NCBI GenBank assembly: GCA_025765615.1
Contig: JAIVFJ010000028.1
Coordinates: 398,360-462,359, forward strand
Length of the DNA: 64,000 nt
Source: Zopfochytrium polystomum
Taxonomy: Eukaryota; Chytridiomycota; Chytridiomycetes; Chytridiales; Chytridiaceae
Direction: 5' to 3'
Shown here: one piece after another, positions 46,645 through 57,600 of the stretch
Numbering within the stretch: position 1 is the stretch's first letter
How the letters are laid out: each line of letters starts with the position of its first letter
Notes under the pieces: generated by a model
Seen by the model: the letters and a program-made list of their open reading frames with translations, nothing else
Databases searched by the model: none
Told to the model about the DNA's origin: nothing
Program-made: the position numbers and the translations under genes

Positions 46645-46657
46645 GGGAAAGCGTTAA
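45729..46657 (+). CDS. Small secreted peptide encoded by micro-exons
   Basis: Six exons (45729-45840, 45967-45993, 46103-46156, 46264-46380, 46521-46528, 46646-46657) join in phase to 109 residues, although exons 2, 5 and 6 are only 27, 8 and 12 bases. Residues 1-31 are a strong signal peptide (LAALVLAVLVLIAALGSLPA then HAAPA). The mature part is short and basic, with Gly/Ser linkers (GSVGGSSSGGG) and two amphipathic stretches, KNWAKSLENMVRSA and VFSRLASSLRNLG, ending in VKRGKR. A TATA box is placed properly. I know no family. It could be an effector-like or antimicrobial-like secreted peptide; that is speculation from composition. The last three exons rest on splice-site fit alone. Confidence 0.5.
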
Positions 46658-46707
46658 GTTTCGGCAATCGCTCACATCACTGCCCGCCACGTTTTTTCTA
46701 TTTTTTT

Positions 46708-46739
<32 letters not shown>

Positions 46740-46889
46740 GCGAAAGAAGTCAAAAATACTACACCGATCCGCCCTGTGCAATTAAACGAAAACGCTCCAG
46801 CTGTTTTTCAATCGTGTGTGGAGCGTTGGCGATCCTAGACATATCAATCCGGGGCCCTACTTAGTGAAAGTGGGGCCACTATCAAGTCC

Positions 46890-47055
46890 ACACTATCAAG
46901 TCCACTATCAAGTCCATTAATGAGTCCATTTTGTGTCTCCTTAATTGTTTTTTTTTTTTGTCAATTTTATTGTTTTTGTTATGGTTTTGATTCACTATTG
47001 AGTCCACACCTATGGACTCAATATGGACTCAATATGGACTCAATATGGACTCATA
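46890..47055. repeat. Short direct repeats of TATGGACTCAA / CAAGTCCACTAT
   Basis: An 11-base unit TATGGACTCAA occurs about four times at 47011-47054. A reverse-related unit (ACTATCAAGTCC) is repeated at about 46878-46915. The two arrays flank one copy of the AT-rich module. Confidence 0.7.
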
Positions 47056-48108
47056 TGAGGCCAAGTCTAATTGTTTTTTTTTTTGTCAATTTTTTCATTT
47101 TATTATTGTTTTCCACCAGGGCCAAAAAAACTAAGTCCACAGCGACCACCCACACTTTGAGCTCTCCCACCAGCACAAAGATGACGTGATACGACGTTTT
47201 AAGTGTCACATCTCTAAGCTAGAATTGCGAGAGAATTCCGAATCTGCAAACAAAACTGCGGGTCGATTAGTGGCAAGCAGGGGATATTGCAGGTTTTTCC
47301 AAAAACTCCAGATCTGAAAAACACTTCCGCTCAGGAAATCTTTTGGAGGAGGCTGTCAACCACCGTTTCGACGCTGTAATCGTGTTCTACGCGTGCGGTT
47401 TGCTTACCTGTCCTGCCCTTATATCCTGGGCTCAGGTCTGTCCAAGGTAAACTTGGCGTCAAAGAATTTTCGACTCTTTTTTTTTTTCTTCAGCCCTAGA
47501 CATATCCATCCGGCCCGCGATCAGTGCCAACGCAGCCGATCAGTGCTAACGAAGCCCGACCGCGTCCCACAGAGGGCGCCCTCTCATCAGCGTTCCCACA
47601 GAGGGTGCCTCCCAACAGCGTTCCCACAGAGTCTGCCAATTCCGGAAATTGATTTTTTTTGTCAAATTTTTCATTTTGTTATGGTTTTATGTGAGGGCAA
47701 AAAAAAAAACTATGTCCTCACTGCGTCCCACAGAGTGCGCCCCAACAGCGTCCCACAGAGCGCCTCTCGTCAGCGTTCCCACAGAGAAAAACGAAGCTGC
47801 GTCCCACAGACCGCCTCTCATCAGCGTTCCCACAGAGAAAAACGAAGGTGCGTCCCACAGACCGCCTCTCATCAGCGTTCCCACAGAGAAAAACGAAGCT
47901 GCGTCCCACAGAGCAGGCCCCCCAACAGTGTTCCCACAGATAGAGTCCGTCAATTATGGCAATTGATTTTTTTTGTCAATTTTTTGATTTTGTTATGGTT
48001 TTATGTGAGGGCAAAAAAAACTATGCCCACGCCCAGCGTTCCGACAGATTGCAATTGATTTTTTTTGTCAACTTTTTCATTTTGTTATGGTTTTATTTCA
48101 CCACAGCG
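46942..48108 (+). repeat. Five copies of a ~65-bp AT-rich module
   Basis: Copies start at about 46942, 47069, 47646, 47960 and 48053. Core: AATTG, a T run of 8-12, GTCAA, another T-rich stretch, TTATGGTTTTA and, in three copies, TGTGAGGGC followed by an A run. The last two copies are the most similar. Spacer sequences between them carry CGTTCCCACAGAG motifs, so the whole is a higher-order repeat. Confidence 0.75.
47749..47946 (+). repeat. 51-bp minisatellite
   Basis: Three full units begin at 47749, 47800 and 47851 and a partial unit begins at 47902. Each starts CGTCCCACAGA and contains CAGCGTTCCCACAGAG and AAAAACGAAG. The spacing is exactly 51 bases each time. Because 51 is 17 codons, both strands stay open. 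Confidence 0.9.
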
Positions 48109-48112
48109 TCCC

Positions 48113-50580
48113 CACAGAGTCCCCTCGCAGCACAAGCACCAAGATCGGACTCCCCCTCCTCGTACTGGCAACTCGGCCGTCTCGTCGTCGTCGTCGTCTT
48201 ACGTGTCGTACGTGTCGCATTCGTCATTGGCTGTCGGGGGTGGCGCGTCGGACGGCACCCTCCTCGAGCGCATCTACTCGGACGAGGACGACGACGATCA
48301 CCACAACAATGGCGACGGCGACCACGGCGACCACGGCGGCGGTGTCGAGGACTACAACAGCAACACCAACAACAACGCCGACCTCGGCTTACGGGGGTCC
48401 ACCTGCCGCTCCCTGCCGTCTTCCCACAGCCGCAGCGACCTGCTGAACCACCACAACCAGCAGCAAGACGGCCGCCGCCGCTTCCGTCTCCTCTCTGACT
48501 TTGTCGCCCTCTGAGCGACCTACCCACTCGGCGCGTCTGTGCCCGTCACGCTCGCCACCCTCGCCTACCTGGTGCTCGTGCCGGCCGTCTGGTGGGTCAT
48601 GTCCGCCCTCACGACCATGCCCGCCGCCGTTGTGCCCCTCTCCGAGACAGAGCTGTCGGGCGCCTTTTCTGGCGCCGCCGCCTGGGAGCACCTGCAGACC
48701 ATCGCCGCCGAGCCGCACATGTACAACAGCGACGGGAGGATGGCGACGCTGCGGAGGCTTCCCACCGACGACGGCAGCGGCGCAATGTTCACCGCGCCGC
48801 CCCACGGGATGCACCGCAGCGGCGGCGGCGGGCGGAGCGACCCCACACGTGCGCTGCTACGTCGCCTTCGCGCGCGGGCGTCTCCCCGCTGAGTCGCGGC
48901 CACACCCGGTGCAAAAAGGGCTGGCGTACGGGCTGCTTGGGTTTGGGACGACGCTGCTGACGGCCGGGTTCTATTTCGCGGCGCGGTGGAACTGGCACGG
49001 GTTCTATTTTGTCAGCGACTGGGCGTTTTTCGCGGTTCTGTCGGTCGCAGTGACGCAGGCGCTCGCGCCGATGGTGCTCAAGTGGTGGACGGCGGAGGCC
49101 GTCGTGGTCGAGGAGCCGACGACGGTCAGCTCCGGTGGAGTGTTGGAGGCCGGAGGGCGTCGAGGACGCAGGGGGGGGGCGGCGGCGGCGGTGTGAGTTT
49201 GTGGAAGCGCAAGGTGGTGAAGTTTTTCAAAGCGGCAGATGTGGGGGCTGCAGCTGGTGTTGTCGTCCGCGATGCTGACCCTGCTGACATTTGACATTTT
49301 GATGCAGTTTAGCACGATCCTGCCGACTGGTAAGCCCGGAGTGGGTTAGTTTTTGTTTGGTCAATTGCGCGCAGAATAGCTCTAACAACCCCCATCTTCC
49401 GTGTAATCATAAACAACACAACCCAGCCATCTCCGACGGCGCCGCAGAGTACAACATCGACCTGATCTTTGGCGCGCTCTTTGTCCTGCTGTTTGTCAAC
49501 CTGCTCCATGCGCTCCAGCTGGCCAGCCGCTTCACGATCGGCATGCTGTTTGTCGCCATCTTCTGCCCGCGTACCTTGCGTCCGTGTTCTGTTTCCCGTT
49601 TGACGCCACGCGCCCTCAAAAGGTGAAATCTCTTTTCCCGTGCCCACCCCACTCACTGACTCCGCCCTCAAACTACCCCGTGCACACACCTCGCCAGCAC
49701 CCAGTACGTCTTTACGGGAACATCACCGACTCCCCTGACAACCCGGGCACGCTGTCCTACCCCAACACCACGCAACTGACCCTCAGCCCACTGACCACCA
49801 TGTCCGCCGCGCGCTTCCAATCCCACATGGCCTGCGCGCCCGCGTCCCTCTCCCTCGACTGCGTGATCCCTCCCCGCCCCGCCCGTCGCGCCAGGGTCAG
49901 ACCCCGTGGCGCGCCGCGCCCCGTGTGCACAGCGACCGTCCCAGCGGTGCCGTTCGGCGGATGGGGTTACACTTACGACAACCCAAGCAAGGAACCGCTG
50001 CTGGAGCTGACGCTTGGCGTGCCGCGTGAGGTCCCTGGCACAGGCGGGGTCGTCAAGGTCGAGGGGACGCTCGTCTGGACACCCAGCTCGCGCATCTGCA
50101 CGCTGCAACCTTCGTTCGCGGCTGCAGCTGCGGGCGCGGGGGTGGCCGACCCGTCACTGGCGTTGTGGGTGCTGGACGCGGACGAGAGCGGAGACCCGTG
50201 GGACGTGACAGCGTGGCGGCCCGAGATGTACGAGCACGGGTACAGCGACGCGCCGGTCGTCGCCGTCGTGCGACGTGGGACGGTGTCCCCTCCGTCGTCC
50301 GCGTCACTGGCGGCAGGGTTACCGCGAATCCGCGTCCCCTTCCTCGTCCGTTACAACAGCACCATCATGCTCCGCCCCGCGGCTCCCACTGGCGCCACCA
50401 CATGGCGAGCCGGTCCCCGCCGCCACGCGCGTCTGTCCGGGCTCGAGTACGTCGAGGCGGCGTGCTACCACGGCGAAGTTGAAGACGTTGGTGGGTTGTG
50501 GGGGACGCTGCAGGCGCGGCAGGGCGGGTGGATGAAGCCGACACACGGCAAGTTTGGCGGGGTGGTTGTTGTGCGGAGGG
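48113..50580 (+). pseudogene. PFF1-like vacuolar membrane protease relic without M28 core
   Basis: Fragments on the + strand outline a PFF1-type protein. A cytosolic acidic segment (ERIYSDEDDDD) runs into an in-frame TGA at 48511-48513. The same frame continues with a membrane helix (VTLATLAYLVLVPAVWWVMS) and AAWEHLQTIAAEPHMYNS, the segment that precedes the M28 peptidase domain. Within about 200 bases the frame shifts to the downstream helices (HPVQKGLAYGLLGFGTT), so the roughly 280-residue zinc peptidase region is missing. More helices follow at 49225-49320 (in another frame) and 49430-49560. A lumenal C-terminal domain (about 49690-50560) has SSRICTLQPSF and LWVLDADESGDPWDVTAW. One stop, two or more frameshifts and the lost core make it a relic. 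Its 5' end is fused to the repeat block. Confidence 0.5.
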
Positions 50581-51271
50581 TCAAGATGGATGTGGCGGCA
50601 TACGCCGCCGCCATTTTCTGCGCCATGGTGGGCCAGAGGTGTAGTGGCGGCAGAGATGAGGGGGGTAACCACACCAATGGTGGGTGGTGGCTGCACACAA
50701 TTTGCTCATGGTGACGGCAAGGACGGGCACGCTGCCGCAAACCAGTTGGTCGCTGTCAAGCTGCTCTTGCTGGCTGACAATGGCGGCAGGGGGGGCTACT
50801 GGTGGTTGCGGCATTGGCGGCTGGTGGGGCGACAGGGATGTTCAGGAGTACGTGCTATGATGGTTCCAGGACTGCAACCTGCGCGAGTCGTTTGGATCCT
50901 TTCTCCTTCTCCTCCTTCATTGGTGACAGTGGCACTGCGTCCTTCTCGGCCATGAAGACAAAACTGCTATCCTCACTCACCCTGGCCGCAACTGATGTGG
51001 TGCTGGCTCGGTCCACTGACAGAATGGTGCGGCTGTGGGACTGGTGGCATAGGGGTTGGTCATAGCGTGTGTGATGGAGAGACACAAATGACAATAAGTG
51101 AGAGAGAGGGTGTTTGTGATAGAGACACAAAAAAGACAATAAATGAAAGAAAAGAAAAAAAGAGAAAACAAGGACAGTGCTGTCGGATGTCTGCAAACTT
51201 TGGCCCATCCAGTCTCTCTCACATTCAATCACTCACCCTCTCACTCGCACTATCTCACTCTCACACACACA

Positions 51272-51304
<33 letters not shown>

Positions 51305-51309
51305 CTGCA

Positions 51310-52300
51310 GTCACGCAGTCTCACTCAGTGGACGAGAACTTTGCCAAATCCTGCTGCAACAGTGCGCCGTGGGGCATCTACGGTGTGATACCCGACATCA
51401 GCTACCCATGAACGGGCTGTGGAACACGCTGCCGAACTGGAAGGTGCGGGGCAGCGAGATCGCAGACATGTGCAGGAACTACCTGTACCCTTGGGAGGCG
51501 ATTGCGGCGACGGTGGAGGACGGGGAGGGGAACGTCTTTGCGGTCGAGAAGGTGTGGAGCAACGCGTACCGGGCGTGTATTGCGCGGAATCCGGCCCTGA
51601 AGCGCGTGCCGTGTCCACCGTCGCCCACGTACGACGGCGTGCCGTACCGCCGACGCCGTTGGTGGCGCCGTTCGGGCCGGGGGCAAGGTGGCCGCACCAA
51701 AGGAAAGGAAGCCCACGGGGGCGGGGCCGGCGGCGGTTTCGATGGTGTACGGGAACGGGCTGGTGATGCTGAGTGTCAAGATCCTGCCAGTATTTTTCGG
51801 GACGGCAAAGTACCAGACGTCGATTTTCAAGCTGTATGCTGCGATTTTGAGCTCGTTGTGGATGGACTGGCGTAAGGAGCTTAGTATTTTTTTTTTCGTC
51901 TTAGTCTCCCACCCACCCACCACCCGACACCATTGCCCTAAAGAAAGACACAGCGCGTTCGGCACCATTTAAAAAAAAAAAAAAACCACCGTCAAAGAGT
52001 ACTCGACGCCTGCGCAGTCGATCGGTCGAGGCAGCCTCCAGGCCGCAGTCACGGTGCCTGCGAGTGTCGTCGGCAGCAAACTCACAAACACAAAGATCAG
52101 GACCATTCTAAAGTGCGTGCGTGCGTGCGTGCTTGCTCGCGCGAAACCACCCTCGCTTTCTCTCATCAACTGATTGCCCCCACCACCACAACACCAAAAT
52201 TGTTGCAAACACAAACCAAAAAACAATCACACACACACGCCTTGACAGTATCAACGTATCCAATTAGTTCTACACCCCACACAAGCAAGATGTCCTAGGG
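51310..52300 (+). pseudogene. Unidentified membrane/secreted gene fragments
   Basis: Open segments after a CT-rich possible acceptor at 51309: HSVDENFAKSCCNSAPWGIYG, then in another frame LWNTLPNWKVRGSEIADMC and YPWEAIAATVEDGEGNVFAV (51419-51650), then a hydrophobic segment VYGNGLVMLSVKILPVFFG (about 51745-51800) and another piece after the A run at 51969 (TVKEYSTPAQSIGRGSL). The frames change without credible introns in places. I cannot tell whether it continues the PFF1-like relic or is a separate decayed gene. No function can be given. Confidence 0.3.
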
Positions 52301-52582
52301 GCGTTCTGACTTGTCAGTTCCTTCCCAGAGATTTTTCAAGGTTGGCGGGGAATGTGTGGGGGACCAAATGTATTGAGGATGACCAATGAAACTCCGTTCC
52401 CGCTTGTCTGAAGAAAAATTCTTTCCGTTCATCTCTGTCTTGCCCGGTCAAACGACAAGAACAATTCCCTGACGATCTCACAGACGTCCCCCCAACAACC
52501 GACGTTTGTGTACCGAACGTCAGCAAAACGACACCCAAATTCCATGGGCTCTTAATCGCTTTACTTTTGCCCGCTCTGCAGA

Positions 52583-53170
52583 ATCGAACTCAAAGTAAAG
52601 CATTTGTCGCAGATTCACCTTCACAACTTATCAGACAAGCATAAGCGGCTTGAGCGGCTCAATCGTGCTGTAAATGTACCATTGGTTGTTGAGGCTGATG
52701 TTGCGCTGGAGATTCTGTCAGCTCAGAGAACTGACAAAACGGGAAACAGGGGGAATCAGCCATCATGTGCGATCCCCCCATCATGTGGACCCCAGGAGTT
52801 CGACACAGGTCCGGACAGAATGAACGAGGTTCAAGGCAATCGTGATGGAGAATTATTGGACCATATGTCAAATGCCGACAGCGAAAGGGACCCAACAGAC
52901 AGCAGTTCAAACTCCTCGCATTCAAGCAATTCAAGCAACAAAAATTCCGACATGAACAGCGCTCCCAACAGCAGCGATTCGAGCCCGGAAAAGCGATATG
53001 CAACCTCTCTGCCAGATACAGTCACGTCAGAAAGCAGCAAGGGAGAGGCTGGTTTGGAACAGCAAGAAAAGGAAAGTGACCCAAAGGGTTCGTTTTCCCA
53101 ACAGCCGTTCGATCCTCTATTCACAAGGAAGTACAGCATCCAAGATATGAAGCTTGCGTTTTTTTTCTAG
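52583..53170 (+). CDS. Hypothetical Ser/Asn-rich protein fragment
   Basis: A frame of about 195 codons opens after a likely acceptor (CTCTGCAG at about 52582) and ends at 53170. It begins IELKVKHLSQIHLHNLSDKH, then KHKRLERLNRAVNVPLVVEA, a plausible helical segment, and continues into a Ser/Asn-rich acidic tail. There is no ATG near the start, so it would be a 3' exon or a fragment. No family recognised. Confidence 0.3.
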   Translation: MELKVKHLSQIHLHNLSDKHKRLERLNRAVNVPLVVEADVALEILSAQRTDKTGNRGNQPSCAIPPSCGPQEFDTGPDRMNEVQGNRDGELLDHMSNADSERDPTDSSSNSSHSSNSSNKNSDMNSAPNSSDSSPEKRYATSLPDTVTSESSKGEAGLEQQEKESDPKGSFSQQPFDPLFTRKYSIQDMKLAFFF

Positions 53171-54103
53171 CACAACATTTCAATTGTTTTTGACCTTCGG
53201 GTTATGAGCCCAACAAATGCTTCCACTGCATACGCAGCAGGTGCCGCAAGAGGAATGGAAGCTACATTCGCAACCTTTCTATTACCGTCAGTCAGGTACC
53301 TCAACAGTTTTCTCCAACAAAACCACACTGCCAAACCCGACACCAAACACCTCTTCTTCCTCGCAACCCTCCACCAACACCGCCGCGCCTCTCCCAACTT
53401 CAACATCACTGTCATCCCTGATTCCCCTCGCCTCCAGCCCCACCGGTCCAGCAGCATCTGGATCGACCGCTTCGCCGACTGGATGTGGTAGGTGAGCACA
53501 CACCGCCGCGGCAGCAGGCCTTCCGCCCGCGGCCGCCACTGGAAAAATGCGTCGCCTCGAGCAGCGCGGACTCGCCGCGGTTGAGGGGGCTACCGCGGGC
53601 GTGAATGGTCGCTGGGCGATGAGGTTGCTGTCCAAGCATTCCTCGTGTCCACTGTAACCACCTCCTCTCCTGCTCTGTTCTGGCGTCGACGCTACATCCG
53701 TGGCCGGCCTTGGTCAATAGTCGTTTTTTCTTATCTCAGACTTGGCTTTCTGCGCAACCCTCCGCCGAGAGAACGGAATGAATGGCTTCTCCGATCTCGT
53801 TCCCCTTTTTCGCGGAGCGTGTTTGGACAACAGGTTCAAGAATGTCACTGAACTTGGAGGGCGACATGGTTTGCAGCAGTTGGCGCGCTTGATGTTTCTC
53901 TTTGTTTATTGAGTGGGGCAAAAGGACTGGACTTCAATCCGCAATACTCTATTCTAGTTAGGAAACCATTCGCTGTGTGTCGGTTTTTTTTAACGCAGTC
54001 ATTTTCTTGTTATTTCTTGGCCTCTTCAATCAGGGTTTGTTTCCTCTTTGAGTGGAACAAAAATACATAAGAGGGCTAATATGGCGCAAAACTCATGGCG
54101 CAG
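53171..54103. other. Region without a supported gene
   Basis: Open frames up to 115 codons occur on both strands but show no motif. The right end is the 3' untranslated flank of the BiP gene fragment. Confidence 0.4.
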
Positions 54104-54640
54104 TTACAGCTCGTCGTGGGCTGAGGCCTCATCACTTTCATGGAAAGGTTCACTACTGTACATCTTGGACACAATTGGGTTCACAATACTCTCCAACTCC
54201 ATCCGCCTCGCGTCCAACTCATCCTTCGTGACTGATGTTCCGCGCAACCACTCGACAGCATTCTTGGTTGCATCCAAAATGGTTTGCCTGTCGTTATCAC
54301 CAATTTTGCTCCCAAGCTTGTCCTCGTCCGACACCTGCTGCTCCACGGTGTAGACGTAAGCCTCGAGAGCATTCTTGGCGTCAATGGTGTCGCGAAGAAT
54401 TTTGTCCTGCTCTGCAAACTCTTCAGCCTGCTGCATCATCCGGTCGATTTCGTCCTGGGACAGGCTAAGCCTGTTGCTGCTGATAGTGATGGACTCGGAC
54501 TTGCCGGTGGCTCTGTCACCCGCCGAAACCCGCAGGATGCCGTTCACGTCAAGCTCAAAGGTGACTTCGATCTGCGGCACCCCTCGCGGGGCGGGCGGGA
54601 TGCCGGTGAGCTCAAAGCGACCGAGAAGGTTGTTGTCCTT
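54104..54640 (-). pseudogene. 3' end of BiP/KAR2-type ER HSP70, cut at a telomere repeat
   Basis: The minus-strand frame encodes the last 178 residues of an HSP70: KDNNLLGRFELTGIPPAPRG, VPQIEVTFELDVNGILRVSA, the lid helices (LSQDEIDRMMQQAEEFAEQD), and the C-terminus SAHDEL. The HDEL tail marks the endoplasmic reticulum member. The reading frame is intact, with no stop or shift, but the gene ends abruptly on its 5' side. At 54641 the coding sequence passes directly into GGGTTAGGGTTAGG. The ATPase domain and most of the peptide-binding domain are missing. Either this chromosome end was broken inside the gene and healed with telomere repeats, or a retroelement with telomeric flanks inserted here. 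The intact remnant frame suggests a recent event. Confidence 0.9.
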
Positions 54641-54654
54641 GGGTTAGGGTTAGG
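54641..54654 (+). repeat. Telomeric repeat block 1 (BiP/retroelement junction)
   Basis: GGGTTAGGGTTAGG, two vertebrate/fungal-type telomere units, lies exactly between the truncated BiP coding sequence and the first base of the retroelement frame. The G-rich strand runs left to right, so the chromosome end should be to the right. Confidence 0.92.
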
Positions 54655-57600
54655 TGAGCAAGTCATTGAGATTTGGATTTTTGAATGCCCATGGATCCTT
54701 AGCTGGACATTCAGATCAAGTTCAAGGAATTTTTTCAGATTTTCAAGTAGACTATATGTTGTTTTCAGATATTGGAATGTGGAGTTCTGACAGTATGAGT
54801 GCAGTTCGGGGTGTTGTTGCTGAGGCAAGGGGGGTGCCCCCTCCTTATCAACCTGGGCGGAATGTTGGAACAAGGGCAAAGAAAGGAGTGGCTGTTGTGG
54901 TGAGTGGGGACCTGGAAAGTGATGCCCACCTGGTGGTGCAGACCCTGCACAGGTCCCCCAAGGGAGAATGGATCATTGTGAAGATGTCGGAGCTGATTGT
55001 TGGATTGACGTATTTTGCGCCAAGCGCACCTCTGGAATCTCTGCAGGAATTTCAAGATGGAGTTAGTCAAGTTAGCACTCTTATGCCTGCAGCACCCTTT
55101 CTGATCATTGGAGACTTCAACATTTGGATGCGTGAATATGGATGCCGCACCTCTGCTCCTGCTGAACGCGTTTGCTGGCTGCAGGACTGGCTGCGACCCC
55201 CTTCCCAGTGGAGGAGGGTAGCGCCGGTTCGTGGCCAGTGGACCACAATGACAGAGGGACGGGCCGGTGGACCTGGTGGACGGGGGGTCACTGATCTTCT
55301 GTTTGTCAACCAGCATGCTCTCCCCTTTGTTCAGAACCTAGTTGTCCATGATGACCCTTCAGAGTATGTTGGATTCTCAGACCACAGGCTGTTGACCTTC
55401 ACCTTCAATGGGGATCTGACCACCAAGCCCCCGTTTGAGCGCCTGAATGTTCGTCGGCTCATGATGAGACAGACCAAGTATGCTAGCTGCCTTGAGAAGA
55501 CCAGGAAACCCATCAGAGCCCAGATTCATTCAGTTTGGAAAGAAGTTGAAGCTGCCGCTGAGGCCGGAGAGCTCTGGACTTATGAGAGGCGCTTGGCTTG
55601 TGTGGATGCTGTTTCAGACTTGGTCATGCAGTGGCTCATGGACAATGCTGTTAAGGTGGCTGGGAAAGTTCGCTTTAGGGGTGGATCTGGAGGACCAGAG
55701 GTCCGGGAGAAGCATCTGGAGGAGCTAAAGCACCGTCGAGTGGAGGCGCGAAGGGCTGCTGAGGCTCACCCAGAGGATGATCCTGTGGGGCAGAAGATGG
55801 CCTGGACTCAGTTTCGTCAGTGGAATAAGATCGTGAAGATTGCCATCAAGCGGTACAGGAAGCGTGTATATTCAGCTGTCCAGGACTCTGCTGTGCGTGA
55901 CTTTGCTGGTGAGGCTAAGCGCATCAAGTGTCAGAAGGCTCGTTCAGATAGGAGCCAGTGTGCCCTTGACCCCCAGAAGATGGGCCATTACGAAGATCAT
56001 TTCCGCACAACCATAGGGCATGATCCAACTGGAACTGATGTCCCTGACGCCGTGGCTCTGGAAGAATCAGCGGTTACTGTGAACAAAGTCCCTCTGAAGC
56101 AGTCTGAAGTCTCCTGGATTAAGAAGGTTCATGTTGAAGAAGCCTGCAAGAATGCCCCCAGGGGCAAAGCCCCTGGAGAAGACATGCTTTTTGGGGAGTT
56201 GGTCTCAATTGCTCCGCACTTGGTTGCTGCAGTCCTGCACAGATTCTTTCAGCTTGTGGCCTCTCTTCATGTGGTTCCTTCTCTGTGGTCTGTGGCCAAT
56301 GTGGCCTTGGTCTACAAGAACAAGGGGCTCAACAGCGATGTTGCAAACTACAGACCCATCTCCTTGTGCTCAAGGATGCGACTGGTGTTTGAACGAGTGA
56401 TTGCACCCCAGGTTGAGCGCGTGGTTGAAGGCATGATCCATAGGGCGCAGGGAGGTTTCAGAAGAAAGCGTTCCACCATGGACCAGGCTTACACTTTGCA
56501 TGAGCTTCAGCAGCTCAACCCCCAGATGCATGTGGTGTATTTGGACATTAAGGCTGCGTATGACTGCACAAACAGGAGTCTGGTGTGGGACTCCCTCTGG
56601 TTTGCCAGGAATGACAAGAGTCGTGACTTTACAAGGACTCAACTGCTGCCGATCCTCAGATCTTTGTTTGATTTCAATGCATGCCAGCTGCTGGTACTTG
56701 GGAACAAGTCTGCTCAGATCCAAGTGACAAGAGGATTTCTCCAAGGCACAGTCCTGTCACCCATGCTGTTCAATGTTGCCATCAACTCCTTGCCTCAGAC
56801 ATTGGCCATGTCTTTCAGGGACCACATGTTGACATTTAATGCAACCTCCCTAAACTCACTGCTCTTTGCTGATGACTCCTCTGTCTTTGCAAAGGATGCG
56901 ACAGTACTTCAGAGAATGCTAGACAAGGTGCATGAGTGGTCCCTTAAGCGGGGGATGACATTTGCTGCCAAGAAGTGTGTTGCAGTTTCAGCCAAGAAGA
57001 ATTTGAAGTTGAAGATGAATGGAGTGGAGATTCCCCAGGAGGAGTCTACTACCCAGTTGGGTCTTGTGCGCACCTGCAGGGGTATTGACTTTGAGGCATC
57101 GCTGGCCATGAGACTGAGGAAAACAGAAAAGATGCTGGCCTTTTTGGCTGCTCGGGGTTTCAATGGCTGGGGCTTCAGGCCCGTGAGCTCTTACAGGGTT
57201 TACATGTGTTTCTTGAGACCAATGATGGAGTATGGGTTTGCACTGCGCCCCCTGACTCACACACAGCTGAAGGATGCACAGAAGTTGCAGGACAAGTGCC
57301 TGCGGCAGGCGTTGTCACTGGGGAAGACCTCCTCAGGGGCGGCCCTGCATCTGATGTTTGGAGTGGTCCCTGTGGCAGCCAGGAACAAGATGCTGAATGC
57401 CAGATACTTTTTCAGACTGCACCACATTCAGGATGCTCGCAACACAACGGCTCAGATGTACAGGCACATGGTGGAAAAGATTGCTTCAGGGGCCTCTGTG
57501 GGACAGTCCTTGACAAAGTTTTCGCTTGACTATACGGATATTCAGGATTTCTTGAACTCGGTGAGGCGGCCCTCCTTTGTGGAGTTGCCACTTGTGCTCC

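Larger units (their letters stand above)
46658..48112. other. AT-rich repeat block at the subtelomere boundary
   Basis: Contains T runs (46709-46739), short direct repeats of GGACTCAATAT type (47011-47054), five diverged copies of an AT-rich module, and a 51-bp minisatellite (both listed separately). A 221-codon + frame at 47393-48058 exists only because the 51-bp unit is 17 codons; I do not accept it as a gene. Confidence 0.6.

Noticed and set aside
47749..47946. CRISPR-like array
   Set aside because: The units are direct tandem repeats with no unique spacers, in a eukaryotic genome.
47393..48058. 221-codon repeat protein
   Set aside because: The frame is open because of the 51-bp minisatellite (17 codons). 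The opposite strand is also open, and it has no promoter or signal.
49584..50714. 376-codon frame as an independent gene
   Set aside because: Its content matches the lumenal end of a PFF1-like protein, and the beginning is a read-through of an intron-like stretch.
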